Assembly (NCBI RefSeq): GCF_963422335.1
Contig: NZ_OY729424.1
Coordinates: 4,650,001 to 4,714,000, forward strand
Direction of reading: 5' to 3'
Length of the DNA stretch: 64,000 nucleotides
Origin: an uncultured Roseateles sp.
Lineage (GTDB): Bacteria > Pseudomonadota > Gammaproteobacteria > Burkholderiales > Burkholderiaceae_C
Shown: piece after piece, positions 1 to 7,956 of the stretch
Layout: every line of letters starts with the position of its first letter
Position numbering within the stretch: the stretch's first letter is position 1
The notes under the pieces: model-generated
Database searches by the model: none
What the model was told of the DNA's origin: nothing
The model's input: only the letters and a program-made list of their open reading frames with translations
Translations under genes and position numbers: made by a program

Positions 1-3000
1 GGCGGAAGCGCAGCGACGACAGCTGCCTCACCAGGGCCGTGCGCAGGGCCAGCGGGCGCTTGTCGTCGTCGGCGCGGCTGGGGTCGTCGGCCAGCATCAG
101 CTCCCAGGGCAGATTGGCGGTGGCGGCATCGACCACCAGCACGACACGGTCGAACTGGCGTGCCGAATCCTTGAAGTCATGCGGCACCATCAGCTGGAAC
201 AGCATGCGGCCGAAGTCCGGGTTCCAGGTCTTGTCATGGATCTGCTGGCGCACCAGCTTCTCGATCAGCCCCGGCTGGCGCTGCTGCACCACCGACTCGG
301 CGCGGGCGCGCTGGCCGACGTACAGAAAGCGCAGCCGGTCGGCGATCAGGGTCGGCGCGCTGGCCTCACCGGCTGTGCCGGGCAACGTGCAATCGGGCGC
401 ACACTGCTCTTCGCTGCGGTCGGCATCGGTGACGATCAGCCTTGGCCAGTAACTGGAGCTGCGGCTGTCGAACAGGCGCTGGCGCACGCCCTCGCCCTGG
501 TCGAGCTCGCCGCGGCAGATCAGCAAGGTGCCCTGCTTGGCCGCCTGTGCGGTCAGGCGCGGCGTCAGGTGGCGCAGCGCGTAGGCGGCGCTGATGGCGG
601 TATCGAGGTAGAGCTCGACGATGCTCAGCCGCGCGATGCGGATGTTCAGCCTTGTGGTCTCGTAGAACTTGGCATTGGCCTCCATCACGCCGCGCACCAG
701 GGCCTCGACCGAGGCGTCGACCGACAGATTGGCCGAGGAGTTGTAACCCAGCAGCAGGCTGGCCAGCGAGACCTCGCGCTCGGCCTTGCCCAGCACGTCG
801 ATGACCTGCAGCAGGTAGCGCAGCGCGCCGGTGCGCACCGCCTCGGTCAGGTCGGCCAGGCTCAGCGCTCCCTCGTACTGGCCCAGGCCGGTGACGATCG
901 CACCGCTGAGCGTGCCACGCTGGCGCTCGATCTCGCTGGGCACGCGCAGCACCACGGTGGCCGTGCCGCGCGGGCCGGCGTACAGGCCCAGCGTGTGGCG
1001 CTCGCTCAGATCGCCGGCCAGCAGCTCGCGGTCTATCAGTCCCTGCGGGCCGGCGATCGGGTCCTGCTCGTAGGTGCCGACCAGGATGGGTTCGGACAGG
1101 AAGCGCAGGTCCATGGCCTTGACCGAGACCTCGAGCCGGCGGCGCGGTCGCGGCGGCACGCGGTTGCGCAGCGAGCCGCCCATCAGGCCACGCTCCAGCG
1201 CGTCGGGGTCGTCGGCCACCGGCGGGCCGGCGTCGTAGCCCACCGGCTCGGGCTGCTCGATCGCCCGCAGCGCCGGCGGCGTGACAGACAACTTGGCGGT
1301 GGCGCCCGAGGCCAGCAGCTCGGCAATGGCCGGGAAGTATTCCTTGGTGGCCGGCAGGTCGCCATGCTCGGCCGGCATGTAATAGAAGCTGCCGATGCCG
1401 CCGATGCGGCCCGACTCCCAGGTCACCGTGCCGTCACCGCGGGTCGTGCCCACCATTTTCAGCCGGCCATCCTGCTCGCGCACGCCGCAGGGCGTGTTGC
1501 GCGCCACGCCGAAGACATAGCAGCTCTTCGCCTCGTACGCAGCCGGCAGGCGCGGCCGGCCGGCATCGTTCTGGTCGGCGTTGGCGGCATCGTCCTGCCG
1601 CCACAGCCAGGCGGCAGCGTCCAGGGTCGCCTGGTCGGGCCGGCCGACGCGGCCGTCACCGAACCAGAAGTCGCCGACCTTGGCGACGAAGCCGGCCCAG
1701 GTCTCGGCCTGCTGGAAGGCATAGATGCCACCGCCCTCGGGCTGGCCCTGGAAGATGTCCTTGAAGCCGGGCTTGGGCAGGAGGCTCAGCGCACCGCGGA
1801 AGCCGGCCACGATGTCCAGCACCTGCTGCATATCGTGTTCGACATCCAGCCGCACCAGGGTACGCAAGGTGTCGCCCTTGCCGATCAGGTTCTCGACCAT
1901 CGAGTGGGCGCCCTGGTTGGGCGTGCCCAGCATGACGATGCGGGCGCCCTCGCGCTGCATCAGCGCGTCCATCACCGCACGGCGCTTGTGGATGGTGGCA
2001 CGCACGACCAGGCCGCCCATGCTGTGGGCGAGCAGGCGTATCGGCTTGTCGGTCTCCTTCATCAGCCGGTCGAGGAACTGGCCCAGGCGCTCGGCCAGCA
2101 CGTCCAGCGGCTGGCGCCAGTCGTAGGGAAAGGTCTCGACCCGATGGCTGCCGGCCAGGTGCTTGCACAGATGGCCGTAGAACATCGCGAACAGCTCGCT
2201 GGCCTCGACGCCGGCCTGGCCCCAGGCGATTTTGCCCAGCCCCCCTGCGGCAATGTCCAGCGGGTCGAACCAGACCCGGTCCTTGGCAGACACGGCGAGG
2301 TGCGAGCCCATCACGCCGGGCAGCACCACCACCACCGGCAGCTTGGCGCTGAGCGCATCGCGGCTGGCCGATTCGGCCAGCGCCTGGGCAAACTCGCCCG
2401 GCGCGGGCAGTGCGCGGAAGGCGCCCAGGGCCAGCGGATCGGCGGCGACCAGCCAGTCGCGCAGCGCCGCACGGGTGTCGGTGTTGGTGAAGTAGCGAAA
2501 GTGCGAGACATCCGAGCCGCGGTCGAACAGCACCTTGGAGCCGACCCGCGGCGCAATGCCGGCCAGCATGGCCGAGGTGTTGACGACGAGGTCGTTGTCC
2601 TCGCTGTCGAACAGCAGGAAGTCGGTCAGCATCACGCCCAGACGGCGCAGCAGGTGGCCGCCCTGGATGTCGCCGGCAATCACCGCCATCTGCGTGCCGG
2701 CGCGCACCGGCGCATCGCGCAAGAGCTGGGCCATCGGCGAGTCGGGCAGCATGGCCTCGATGCCGGGCACCAGGTGCGGATTGGTGCGGTTGCGGGCGAT
2801 CTCTATCACCACCCGCTTGAAGGCCGAGTACAGCGGGCTGCCGAAGAAGAACGGCACCTGGCCGATCAGGGTCAGCAGGCCCGACAGGAAGACATCGAAA
2901 TTGCCGCTGGCCAGCTTGGTGCCGTTGGCAGGACTCGCGGCACGCACATAGCGGCGCACGACCGGCTTCTTCTCGCGCAGCAGGGCCGCCAGCTCGCGCA

Positions 3001-4042
3001 GCTTGGCGCGGTGCTCGGCATGGGCGATCGCCAGCTCCGCCAGCACGCGCTGCGCCTCGGCCGGGTCGGCGTCACCGGTGCCGTCGAAGGGGAAGGTATA
3101 GCCCTCGATCAGCGCATCGAAGTCGCCGAGGCACAGCAGGTCAGCGACCAGGCCGCCCCGCGAATGCGAGACCAGGCAGATGTTCGCCCCCGGCGGCAAG
3201 GCCTTGACCAGTTGGAGGGCGTTGTCGATCGGGCTCTCGGACAGGGTGCGGTGCTCGAAGGCGAAGATGCCGCCGCTGAACTGGCGCTCCAGCGCCGTCC
3301 ACAGATCACGGTCGCCGGTGCGCAGATCGCCGAAGCTGCCCAGGGTGCTGGAGGCGGTGCCGTGGACGAAGACCAGCATCGGGTACAGCGCCGGTTCGGC
3401 CAGCGCCGCGGCGCTGAACTTCGGCGCCTCGAAATCGGCCGCGCCGCCGGATCCGGCCGCCCAGTGGTAGAGGCCGGGCTCATGCTCCAGGCGCTTCTCG
3501 ATCGCCCACATCAGGGCCTTGGTGCCGGCCCAGGTCAGGCCCAGCTCGGCCTTGCCGCCGACCTGGGCCAACGCGTCGCCGATGATGGCATCCGGCTGCT
3601 GACCCACGGCCAGGCTGAAGACCTTGCTGATCAGGCCGCCCACCGCCTCGCCCAGGCCCCGGCCGGGCGCTGCTCCTTGGGCGCGCAGCTTCTCGAGCAG
3701 GATCGTGCCCCCGGCCCCCAGCAGGGCCGGATGGGTCTGTTCGAGACTGGCACGCAGGCGCTGCGCGCTGGTGATCAGGCTGGAGCCATCGGCCAGCTCC
3801 AGCACCAGCACCTCGTCCGCACCCAGCCCATGCTGCTGCTCGGCCGTGCCCTCGCCGGCGCTGCGTGCGGCCGTGCCCACGTCCAGCGTCAGGCGGGGCT
3901 GCAGATAGGTGGGTGGCAGAAAGGGGTCTTCCCGGGCCGAACCGCTGCGCGCCGTGGGCAGCAGCAGGGTCGGCAGGCGCGGCTTGTCGGCCCGGCCTAT
4001 GAGCTTGATCTGCACCGTGCCATCCGCCTTGCCTGCTGCCAT
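1..4042 (-). CDS. Giant CHAT-domain protein with two alpha/beta-hydrolase regions (C-terminus outside window)
   Basis: An open frame runs leftward from ATG at 4042 off the window edge, at least 1,347 residues with no stop. The first hydrolase-like region carries VFVHGT (about residue 225) and nucleophile-elbow-like SHSRGG (about 292). A second starts with LPGVMGSHL (about 571) and has AHSMGG (about 670), resembling PGAP1/lipase-type folds. Near the truncated end, LVVDAATANLPWELM (about 1300-1312) matches the opening of a CHAT caspase-like protease domain. CHAT proteins are often peptidases activated by partner domains, but the substrate here is unknown. No signal peptide is visible, so it is probably cytoplasmic. 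The CHAT catalytic His/Cys would lie outside the window. It is monocistronic as far as can be seen, divergent from the gene at 4195. Confidence 0.8.
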   Translation of the reverse strand, partial: MAAGKADGTVQIKLIGRADKPRLPTLLLPTARSGSAREDPFLPPTYLQPRLTLDVGTAARSAGEGTAEQQHGLGADEVLVLELADGSSLITSAQRLRASLEQTHPALLGAGGTILLEKLRAQGAAPGRGLGEAVGGLISKVFSLAVGQQPDAIIGDALAQVGGKAELGLTWAGTKALMWAIEKRLEHEPGLYHWAAGSGGAADFEAPKFSAAALAEPALYPMLVFVHGTASSTLGSFGDLRTGDRDLWTALERQFSGGIFAFEHRTLSESPIDNALQLVKALPPGANICLVSHSRGGLVADLLCLGDFDALIEGYTFPFDGTGDADPAEAQRVLAELAIAHAEHRAKLRELAALLREKKPVVRRYVRAASPANGTKLASGNFDVFLSGLLTLIGQVPFFFGSPLYSAFKRVVIEIARNRTNPHLVPGIEAMLPDSPMAQLLRDAPVRAGTQMAVIAGDIQGGHLLRRLGVMLTDFLLFDSEDNDLVVNTSAMLAGIAPRVGSKVLFDRGSDVSHFRYFTNTDTRAALRDWLVAADPLALGAFRALPAPGEFAQALAESASRDALSAKLPVVVVLPGVMGSHLAVSAKDRVWFDPLDIAAGGLGKIAWGQAGVEASELFAMFYGHLCKHLAGSHRVETFPYDWRQPLDVLAERLGQFLDRLMKETDKPIRLLAHSMGGLVVRATIHKRRAVMDALMQREGARIVMLGTPNQGAHSMVENLIGKGDTLRTLVRLDVEHDMQQVLDIVAGFRGALSLLPKPGFKDIFQGQPEGGGIYAFQQAETWAGFVAKVGDFWFGDGRVGRPDQATLDAAAWLWRQDDAANADQNDAGRPRLPAAYEAKSCYVFGVARNTPCGVREQDGRLKMVGTTRGDGTVTWESGRIGGIGSFYYMPAEHGDLPATKEYFPAIAELLASGATAKLSVTPPALRAIEQPEPVGYDAGPPVADDPDALERGLMGGSLRNRVPPRPRRRLEVSVKAMDLRFLSEPILVGTYEQDPIAGPQGLIDRELLAGDLSERHTLGLYAGPRGTATVVLRVPSEIERQRGTLSGAIVTGLGQYEGALSLADLTEAVRTGALRYLLQVIDVLGKAEREVSLASLLLGYNSSANLSVDASVEALVRGVMEANAKFYETTRLNIRIARLSIVELYLDTAISAAYALRHLTPRLTAQAAKQGTLLICRGELDQGEGVRQRLFDSRSSSYWPRLIVTDADRSEEQCAPDCTLPGTAGEASAPTLIADRLRFLYVGQRARAESVVQQRQPGLIEKLVRQQIHDKTWNPDFGRMLFQLMVPHDFKDSARQFDRVVLVVDAATANLPWELMLADDPSRADDDKRPLALRTALVRQLSSLRFR

Positions 4043-4079
4043 CCTGCTCTCCCGCTGGGTCGTGCCGCAGTCTAGAAGT

Positions 4080-4125
4080 CCCCCCGGGTGCAGGCAAGAC
4101 TGCAGCCTAGGGAGATCCCGGGGGG
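4080..4125. repeat. GC-rich inverted repeat between divergent genes
   Basis: CCCCCCGGG at 4080-4088 is mirrored by CCCGGGGGG at 4117-4125, a 9-bp perfect inverted repeat with a 28-nt spacer. It lies in the 152-bp gap between the divergent CHAT gene (start 4042) and the gene at 4195. It could be an operator or a leader hairpin. No poly-U tract follows, so a terminator is unlikely. Confidence 0.5.
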
Positions 4126-4194
4126 CAGATGTCCGAAAAGTGCCGGTCAGAAAATAGCTTGCATGCGAGGATTTACGCCTCGCCGGAGGACTCG

Positions 4195-5001
4195 ATGGAC
4201 CACAACACCCGCGCCAGCGCCTTCCACGCGCTGCACCATGCCGACACCATGCTGCTGCTGGCCAATGCCTGGGACGCCGGCAGTGCGCTGCTGATGCAGT
4301 CGCTGGGCGTGCCAGCCCTGGCCACCAGCAGCGCCGCCGTGGCCTGGGCCCACGGCCGGGGCGATGGCCACCAGCTGCCGGTGGCCCAGCTGCTGGCCAC
4401 CGTCAGCGAGATCACCACCAGACTCGAAGTGCCGCTGACGGTGGACATCGAGGGCGGCTACTCGGACGACCCGCAGACCGTGGGCGACAACGTTGCCGCC
4501 ATCCTCGGCGCCGGGGCGGTGGGCATCAATATCGAGGACGGCCGCGACGCGCCCGAACTGCTGTGCCGCAAGATCGAGGCGGCCCGTGGCGCCGCCGAGC
4601 GCCAGGGCCTGCGCCTGTTCATCAACGCCCGCTGCGATGTCTATCTGAAGGGCCTGGTGGCGCCCGAGCTGCGCGCCGAGGAGACGCTGCGCCGGGCCCG
4701 CCTCTACGCCGCGGCCGGTGCTGACGGTTTGTTCGCGGCCGGAGCGCGGCTGCCGCAGGAGATCGCCGCGATCTGCGCCGGCACAACACTGCCGGTCAAT
4801 CTGCTGGCCCTGCCGGGCCTGCCGCTGGCCGCCGACCTGGCCCGCCTGGGCGTGCGCCGGTTGAGCGCCGGCTCGGGCATCGCCGAGGCCATGTATGCCC
4901 GGGTGGCCGAGCTGACGCGCGGATTTCTGCAGACCGGCGACGGCAGCGCATTGGCCGCCCAGGCCCTCTCCTGGGGCGAATTGAATGCGCTGATGGGCTG
5001 A
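4195..5001 (+). CDS. Isocitrate lyase/phosphoenolpyruvate mutase family protein
   Basis: 268 residues. The start at 4195 is chosen because CCGGAGG lies just upstream and because the protein begins like its family (NAWDAGSALL near residue 20). The TIM-barrel signatures VDIEGGYSDDP and GINIEDGRD supply the acidic Mg-binding loops of the isocitrate lyase/PEP mutase superfamily. The lyase motif KKCGH is absent, so it is not a true isocitrate lyase. Members cleave or form C-C or P-C bonds in oxaloacetate, methylisocitrate or carboxyphosphonoenolpyruvate. Which reaction applies here cannot be read from the sequence. It is a single gene with no operon partner. Confidence 0.85.
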   Translation: MDHNTRASAFHALHHADTMLLLANAWDAGSALLMQSLGVPALATSSAAVAWAHGRGDGHQLPVAQLLATVSEITTRLEVPLTVDIEGGYSDDPQTVGDNVAAILGAGAVGINIEDGRDAPELLCRKIEAARGAAERQGLRLFINARCDVYLKGLVAPELRAEETLRRARLYAAAGADGLFAAGARLPQEIAAICAGTTLPVNLLALPGLPLAADLARLGVRRLSAGSGIAEAMYARVAELTRGFLQTGDGSALAAQALSWGELNALMG

Positions 5002-5124
5002 TGGGCTGACCGGTAGATGGACAAGGGCCGGGCCGGCGCCACTCTGCAGCAGGGTTGACTCTCGTCAACCGGGCCCGGCGCGGGCAGGTCTACAACGGAG
5101 CATCGTCCCAAACAAGGAAACGCG

Positions 5125-5277
5125 ATGCCCATACTCAAGGAACTGCTCACCACCGACGCCGGCCTGATGAGCGCGGCCGGCATCATCTTCATGCTGGGCA
5201 TGGGGGTGTTCTTCCTGCGCTACTTCCGCCGCCACATCGCCGAAGACAATGCCCGGGCCAAGGCCGGCCAGCTGTGA
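5125..5277 (+). CDS. DUF3149 small membrane protein
   Basis: A 50-residue protein starting MPILKELLTTDAGL, with one central hydrophobic helix (SAAGIIFMLGMGVFFL) followed by a basic RYFRRH stretch, which implies a single membrane pass with a cytoplasmic C-terminus. The length and the opening match the DUF3149 family, common as tiny orphan genes in betaproteobacteria. AAGGAAA lies a few bases before the ATG. Function is unknown. Confidence 0.8.
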   Translation: MPILKELLTTDAGLMSAAGIIFMLGMGVFFLRYFRRHIAEDNARAKAGQL

Positions 5278-5386
5278 CGATCCGGGCCGGCCCTGGCTGC
5301 CGGCCATCTGCTGGGCCACACCGCTGAGGATTTGAGGGCCGCATCGCCGACAATCCGGCCATGCCCCACACCGCAGCAGGCAACGC

Positions 5387-6718
5387 ATGACCAGCGCATC
5401 CGACGTGAGCTCCCTCCGACATCTGCCGGCCAACGACGATTGGCGTCTGGAATTGCACAACGAGGTCCACGCCCGCCCGCCGGCGCGCATCCGGCTGCCG
5501 GCCCTGGTGGTGGTGGTGGCAGTGCTCAACAAGGGGGTTTCTCGCGAGCAGGAGTGTGCGCATCTGCGCCGCCTGCCGCGGCAGTCCGAGCTCACGGTCG
5601 ACGATCTGCAGCGCAACTTCCTGCGCCTGCGCTTTGCCGATCACACGGTCAAGTGGGAGCGACACAGCGAGTTCACCCGCTATGCCATCGTCCAGCCGCT
5701 GCCGCAGGGCGCGTTGCTGGGCGCCAGCGAGCCGGAATTGCTGGCCTCGCTGCGGGTCGACCCCGAGTGGCTGCGCGACATTCCCGGGCGCACCTTTGCG
5801 GCCGTCAAGCTGGCCATGGTCGAGCATGATCTGAGCGATCCCCATGCGGCGCTGGCACTGGGCCAGCAATGGCTGGGCGGCCGGGGCGTGGTGGCCTCGC
5901 TGATGGGCAACGGCCACTCGATGGCGGTGACCAATTTCCGGCTGCGCGAGAGCGGCTTCGAGCGCATGCTGGTGATTGCTGCGCCGGGCACCAGCGAGAC
6001 CCGCGCCGGCCGCATCTCGCAACGCCTGCTGGAGCTGGAGATCTACCGGTTGATGGCCTTGCGCGGTCTGCCGGTGGCCAAGGCCCTGGGTGCCACCCTG
6101 GCCGACTCGGAGGCGGCGCTGGCCCAGGTGACGGCAAGCCTGGAGAGCCGGGAGGTTTCGGAAACCGAGCTGCTGGACCGGCTGATCCATGTCGCGGCCC
6201 GGGTCGAGCGGGCCACCGCCGAGCACCTCTACCGTTTTTCGGCCACCCAGGCCTATGACGCGCTGGTGCGCCAGCGCATTGCCGAGTTGCGCGAAAAGCC
6301 GATCCCGGGCACGCAGACCCTGGGCGAGTTCATGCAGCGCCGGCTCTCGCCGGCCATTGCCACCGTGGTGGCGACGGCGCAGCGCCTGAGCTCGCTGTCG
6401 CAGCGGACCGAGCGCGCCAGCGCGCTGCTGCGCACCCGGGTGGACATTGCCACCGAGGCGCAGAACCAGCAGTTGCTGGCCAAGCTGACGCGCGGTCAGA
6501 CCCTGCAGCTGAATATGCAGGCCACGGTGGAGGGCCTGTCGATCGCAGCGATCTCCTACTACGTCGTCAGCCTGCTGCTCTATCTGGGCAAGGCGCTGAA
6601 GTCGGCCGGGCTGAACATCAACCCCGAGCTCTGCGCCGGCGCGTCCATTCCGCTGGTGCTGTGGGTCGTCTGGCAGGCCACGCGGCGCATTCACGCACGG
6701 CTGCAACTGCCGCACTGA
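5387..6718 (+). CDS. DUF3422 family membrane protein
   Basis: 443 residues. The N-terminal region (DDWRLELHNEVHARPPARI, residues about 17-35) is the hallmark of DUF3422. A long, probably helical middle follows. Two hydrophobic segments near the C-terminus (IAAISYYVVSLLLYL, about 381-395, and a second near 420-436) should anchor it in the inner membrane. The family is widespread in Proteobacteria and has no established biochemical function that I can name. It stands alone, 109 bp after the DUF3149 gene, and appears intact at the usual family length. Confidence 0.88.
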   Translation: MTSASDVSSLRHLPANDDWRLELHNEVHARPPARIRLPALVVVVAVLNKGVSREQECAHLRRLPRQSELTVDDLQRNFLRLRFADHTVKWERHSEFTRYAIVQPLPQGALLGASEPELLASLRVDPEWLRDIPGRTFAAVKLAMVEHDLSDPHAALALGQQWLGGRGVVASLMGNGHSMAVTNFRLRESGFERMLVIAAPGTSETRAGRISQRLLELEIYRLMALRGLPVAKALGATLADSEAALAQVTASLESREVSETELLDRLIHVAARVERATAEHLYRFSATQAYDALVRQRIAELREKPIPGTQTLGEFMQRRLSPAIATVVATAQRLSSLSQRTERASALLRTRVDIATEAQNQQLLAKLTRGQTLQLNMQATVEGLSIAAISYYVVSLLLYLGKALKSAGLNINPELCAGASIPLVLWVVWQATRRIHARLQLPH

Positions 6719-6802
6719 GGCCGTCAGCGCGGCGGCAGCGGGCCGCGCTCCGTGACAAATGACAGGGTATTGCGCGTTCGCGTGCTCAGGCTGGTCATCT
6801 TA

Positions 6803-6830
6803 ATTTGACTGTTTAGCTGAACAGTTAAAT
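6803..6830. promoter_or_regulatory. Imperfect 28-bp palindrome upstream of the RND operon
   Basis: The core ACTGTTTAGCTGAACAGT (6808-6825) is a palindrome with one mismatched pair. Four further pairs extend it to 6803-6830 around one mismatch. It sits about 50 bp before the adaptor start at 6881 in an AT-rich patch of otherwise GC-rich DNA. Position and symmetry suggest an operator for a dimeric repressor (TetR or ArsR type); the regulator is not shown. Confidence 0.55.
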
Positions 6831-6880
6831 AATAGATTACTGATTTAACTGATGTCCAGCCTCTGTGGCCCGGAACGCCG

Positions 6881-7948
6881 ATGAAACCCATGCCTGCTAT
6901 TGCTGCGCCTCTTGCCGCCGCCCTGGCCATCGCCCTGCTCGCCGGCACCCTGGCCGGCGCCCGCGCGGCGGACCTGCCCGGCCAGCCACTGCCGACGCTG
7001 ACGATGCGCCCGCAGGCCGGCACCGCCATGGCCAGCCACGACGGCGTGGTCGAAGCGCTGCGCCAGACCGTCGTCGCTGCCCAGGTGGCCGGCGCCATCG
7101 TGCAGCTGGAGGTCAAGGTCGGGGATCGCGTCAAGGCCGGCCAGGTGCTGATGCGCATCGACGCCCGCGCCGCCGACCAGGCCGCCAACGCCAGCGAGGC
7201 CCAGGCCCAGTCGGCGCGTGCCGCCCTGCAGCTGGCCAGCCGCGAATTCGAGCGTCAGCAGCAGCTGTTCAAGCAGCACTACATCAGCCAGGCGGCACTG
7301 GACCAGGCAGAGGCCCAGTTCAAGGCCACGCAGGCGCAGGTCAATGCGCAGGTGGCACAGCTGGGTCTGGCGCGCACGCAGAGCGGCTTCAACATCGTGC
7401 GCAGCCCCTACGACGGCGTGATCGCCGAGCTGCCGGTGAGCCTGGGCGATATGGCCCTGCCGGGCCGCGCGCTGGCTACCGTCTACGACCCCGGCGCCCT
7501 GCGCGTGACGGCCCACGTGCCGCAAGGCCTGGCCACCAGCCTGGAGGGCTCGTCGCGGTGGCGGATCGAGATTCCCGGCGCCAACAGCACCGACGCACCC
7601 ATCGTCCCGACCCGCGCGCAGCTGCTGCCCCTGGTGGACGCCGCCTCGCACACCCTGCAGCTGCGTCTTGACCTCCCGGGCCGGCTGGCCGGCGTCGTGC
7701 CCGGCATGTTCGCCCGTGTGCTGCTGCCGGGGGCGCCCGGCGCGGCGCCAGCGCTGCGGGTGCCGCACAGTGCCATCGTGCGCCGTGCCGAGATGACCGG
7801 CCTGTATGTGCTGGACGCCAAGGGCAAGCCCCTGCTGCGCCAGGTGCGCCTGGGCGCCGTGCAGGGTGATCAGGTCGAGGTGCTGAGCGGGCTGAGCACC
7901 GGCGAGCAGGTGGTGCTGGACAGCGCGGCCGCGGCCCGCATCCGTTGA
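6881..7948 (+). CDS. RND efflux periplasmic adaptor (membrane fusion protein)
   Basis: 355 residues with an N-terminal signal/anchor (AAPLAAALAIALLAGTLAGARA). The biotinyl-lipoyl half-motifs VGDRVKAGQVLMRID (about 84-98) and SPYDGVIAELPVSLGDMALPG flank a helical hairpin rich in Ala and Gln (about 105-165), followed by beta-barrel and membrane-proximal domains. This is the standard order for HlyD/AcrA-type adaptors linking an inner-membrane RND pump to an outer-membrane channel. It is the first gene of an operon; its stop overlaps the region of the pump start. No outer-membrane channel gene is nearby. The second in-frame ATG at 6890 is an alternative start. Confidence 0.9.
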   Translation: MKPMPAIAAPLAAALAIALLAGTLAGARAADLPGQPLPTLTMRPQAGTAMASHDGVVEALRQTVVAAQVAGAIVQLEVKVGDRVKAGQVLMRIDARAADQAANASEAQAQSARAALQLASREFERQQQLFKQHYISQAALDQAEAQFKATQAQVNAQVAQLGLARTQSGFNIVRSPYDGVIAELPVSLGDMALPGRALATVYDPGALRVTAHVPQGLATSLEGSSRWRIEIPGANSTDAPIVPTRAQLLPLVDAASHTLQLRLDLPGRLAGVVPGMFARVLLPGAPGAAPALRVPHSAIVRRAEMTGLYVLDAKGKPLLRQVRLGAVQGDQVEVLSGLSTGEQVVLDSAAAARIR

Positions 7949-7956
7949 GGCCGACC

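Noticed and set aside
179..4075. Very long plus-strand open frame (about 1,298 codons) antisense to the CHAT gene
   Set aside because: Its translation is Gln/His/Ala/Gly/Arg-rich low-complexity sequence with no domains, while the opposite strand has conserved hydrolase and CHAT motifs. High GC suppresses stops in this frame.
7945..7956. TTG start for the RND pump overlapping the adaptor stop
   Set aside because: Possible by coupling, but the ATG at 7957 gives a normal N-terminus and TTG starts are rare.
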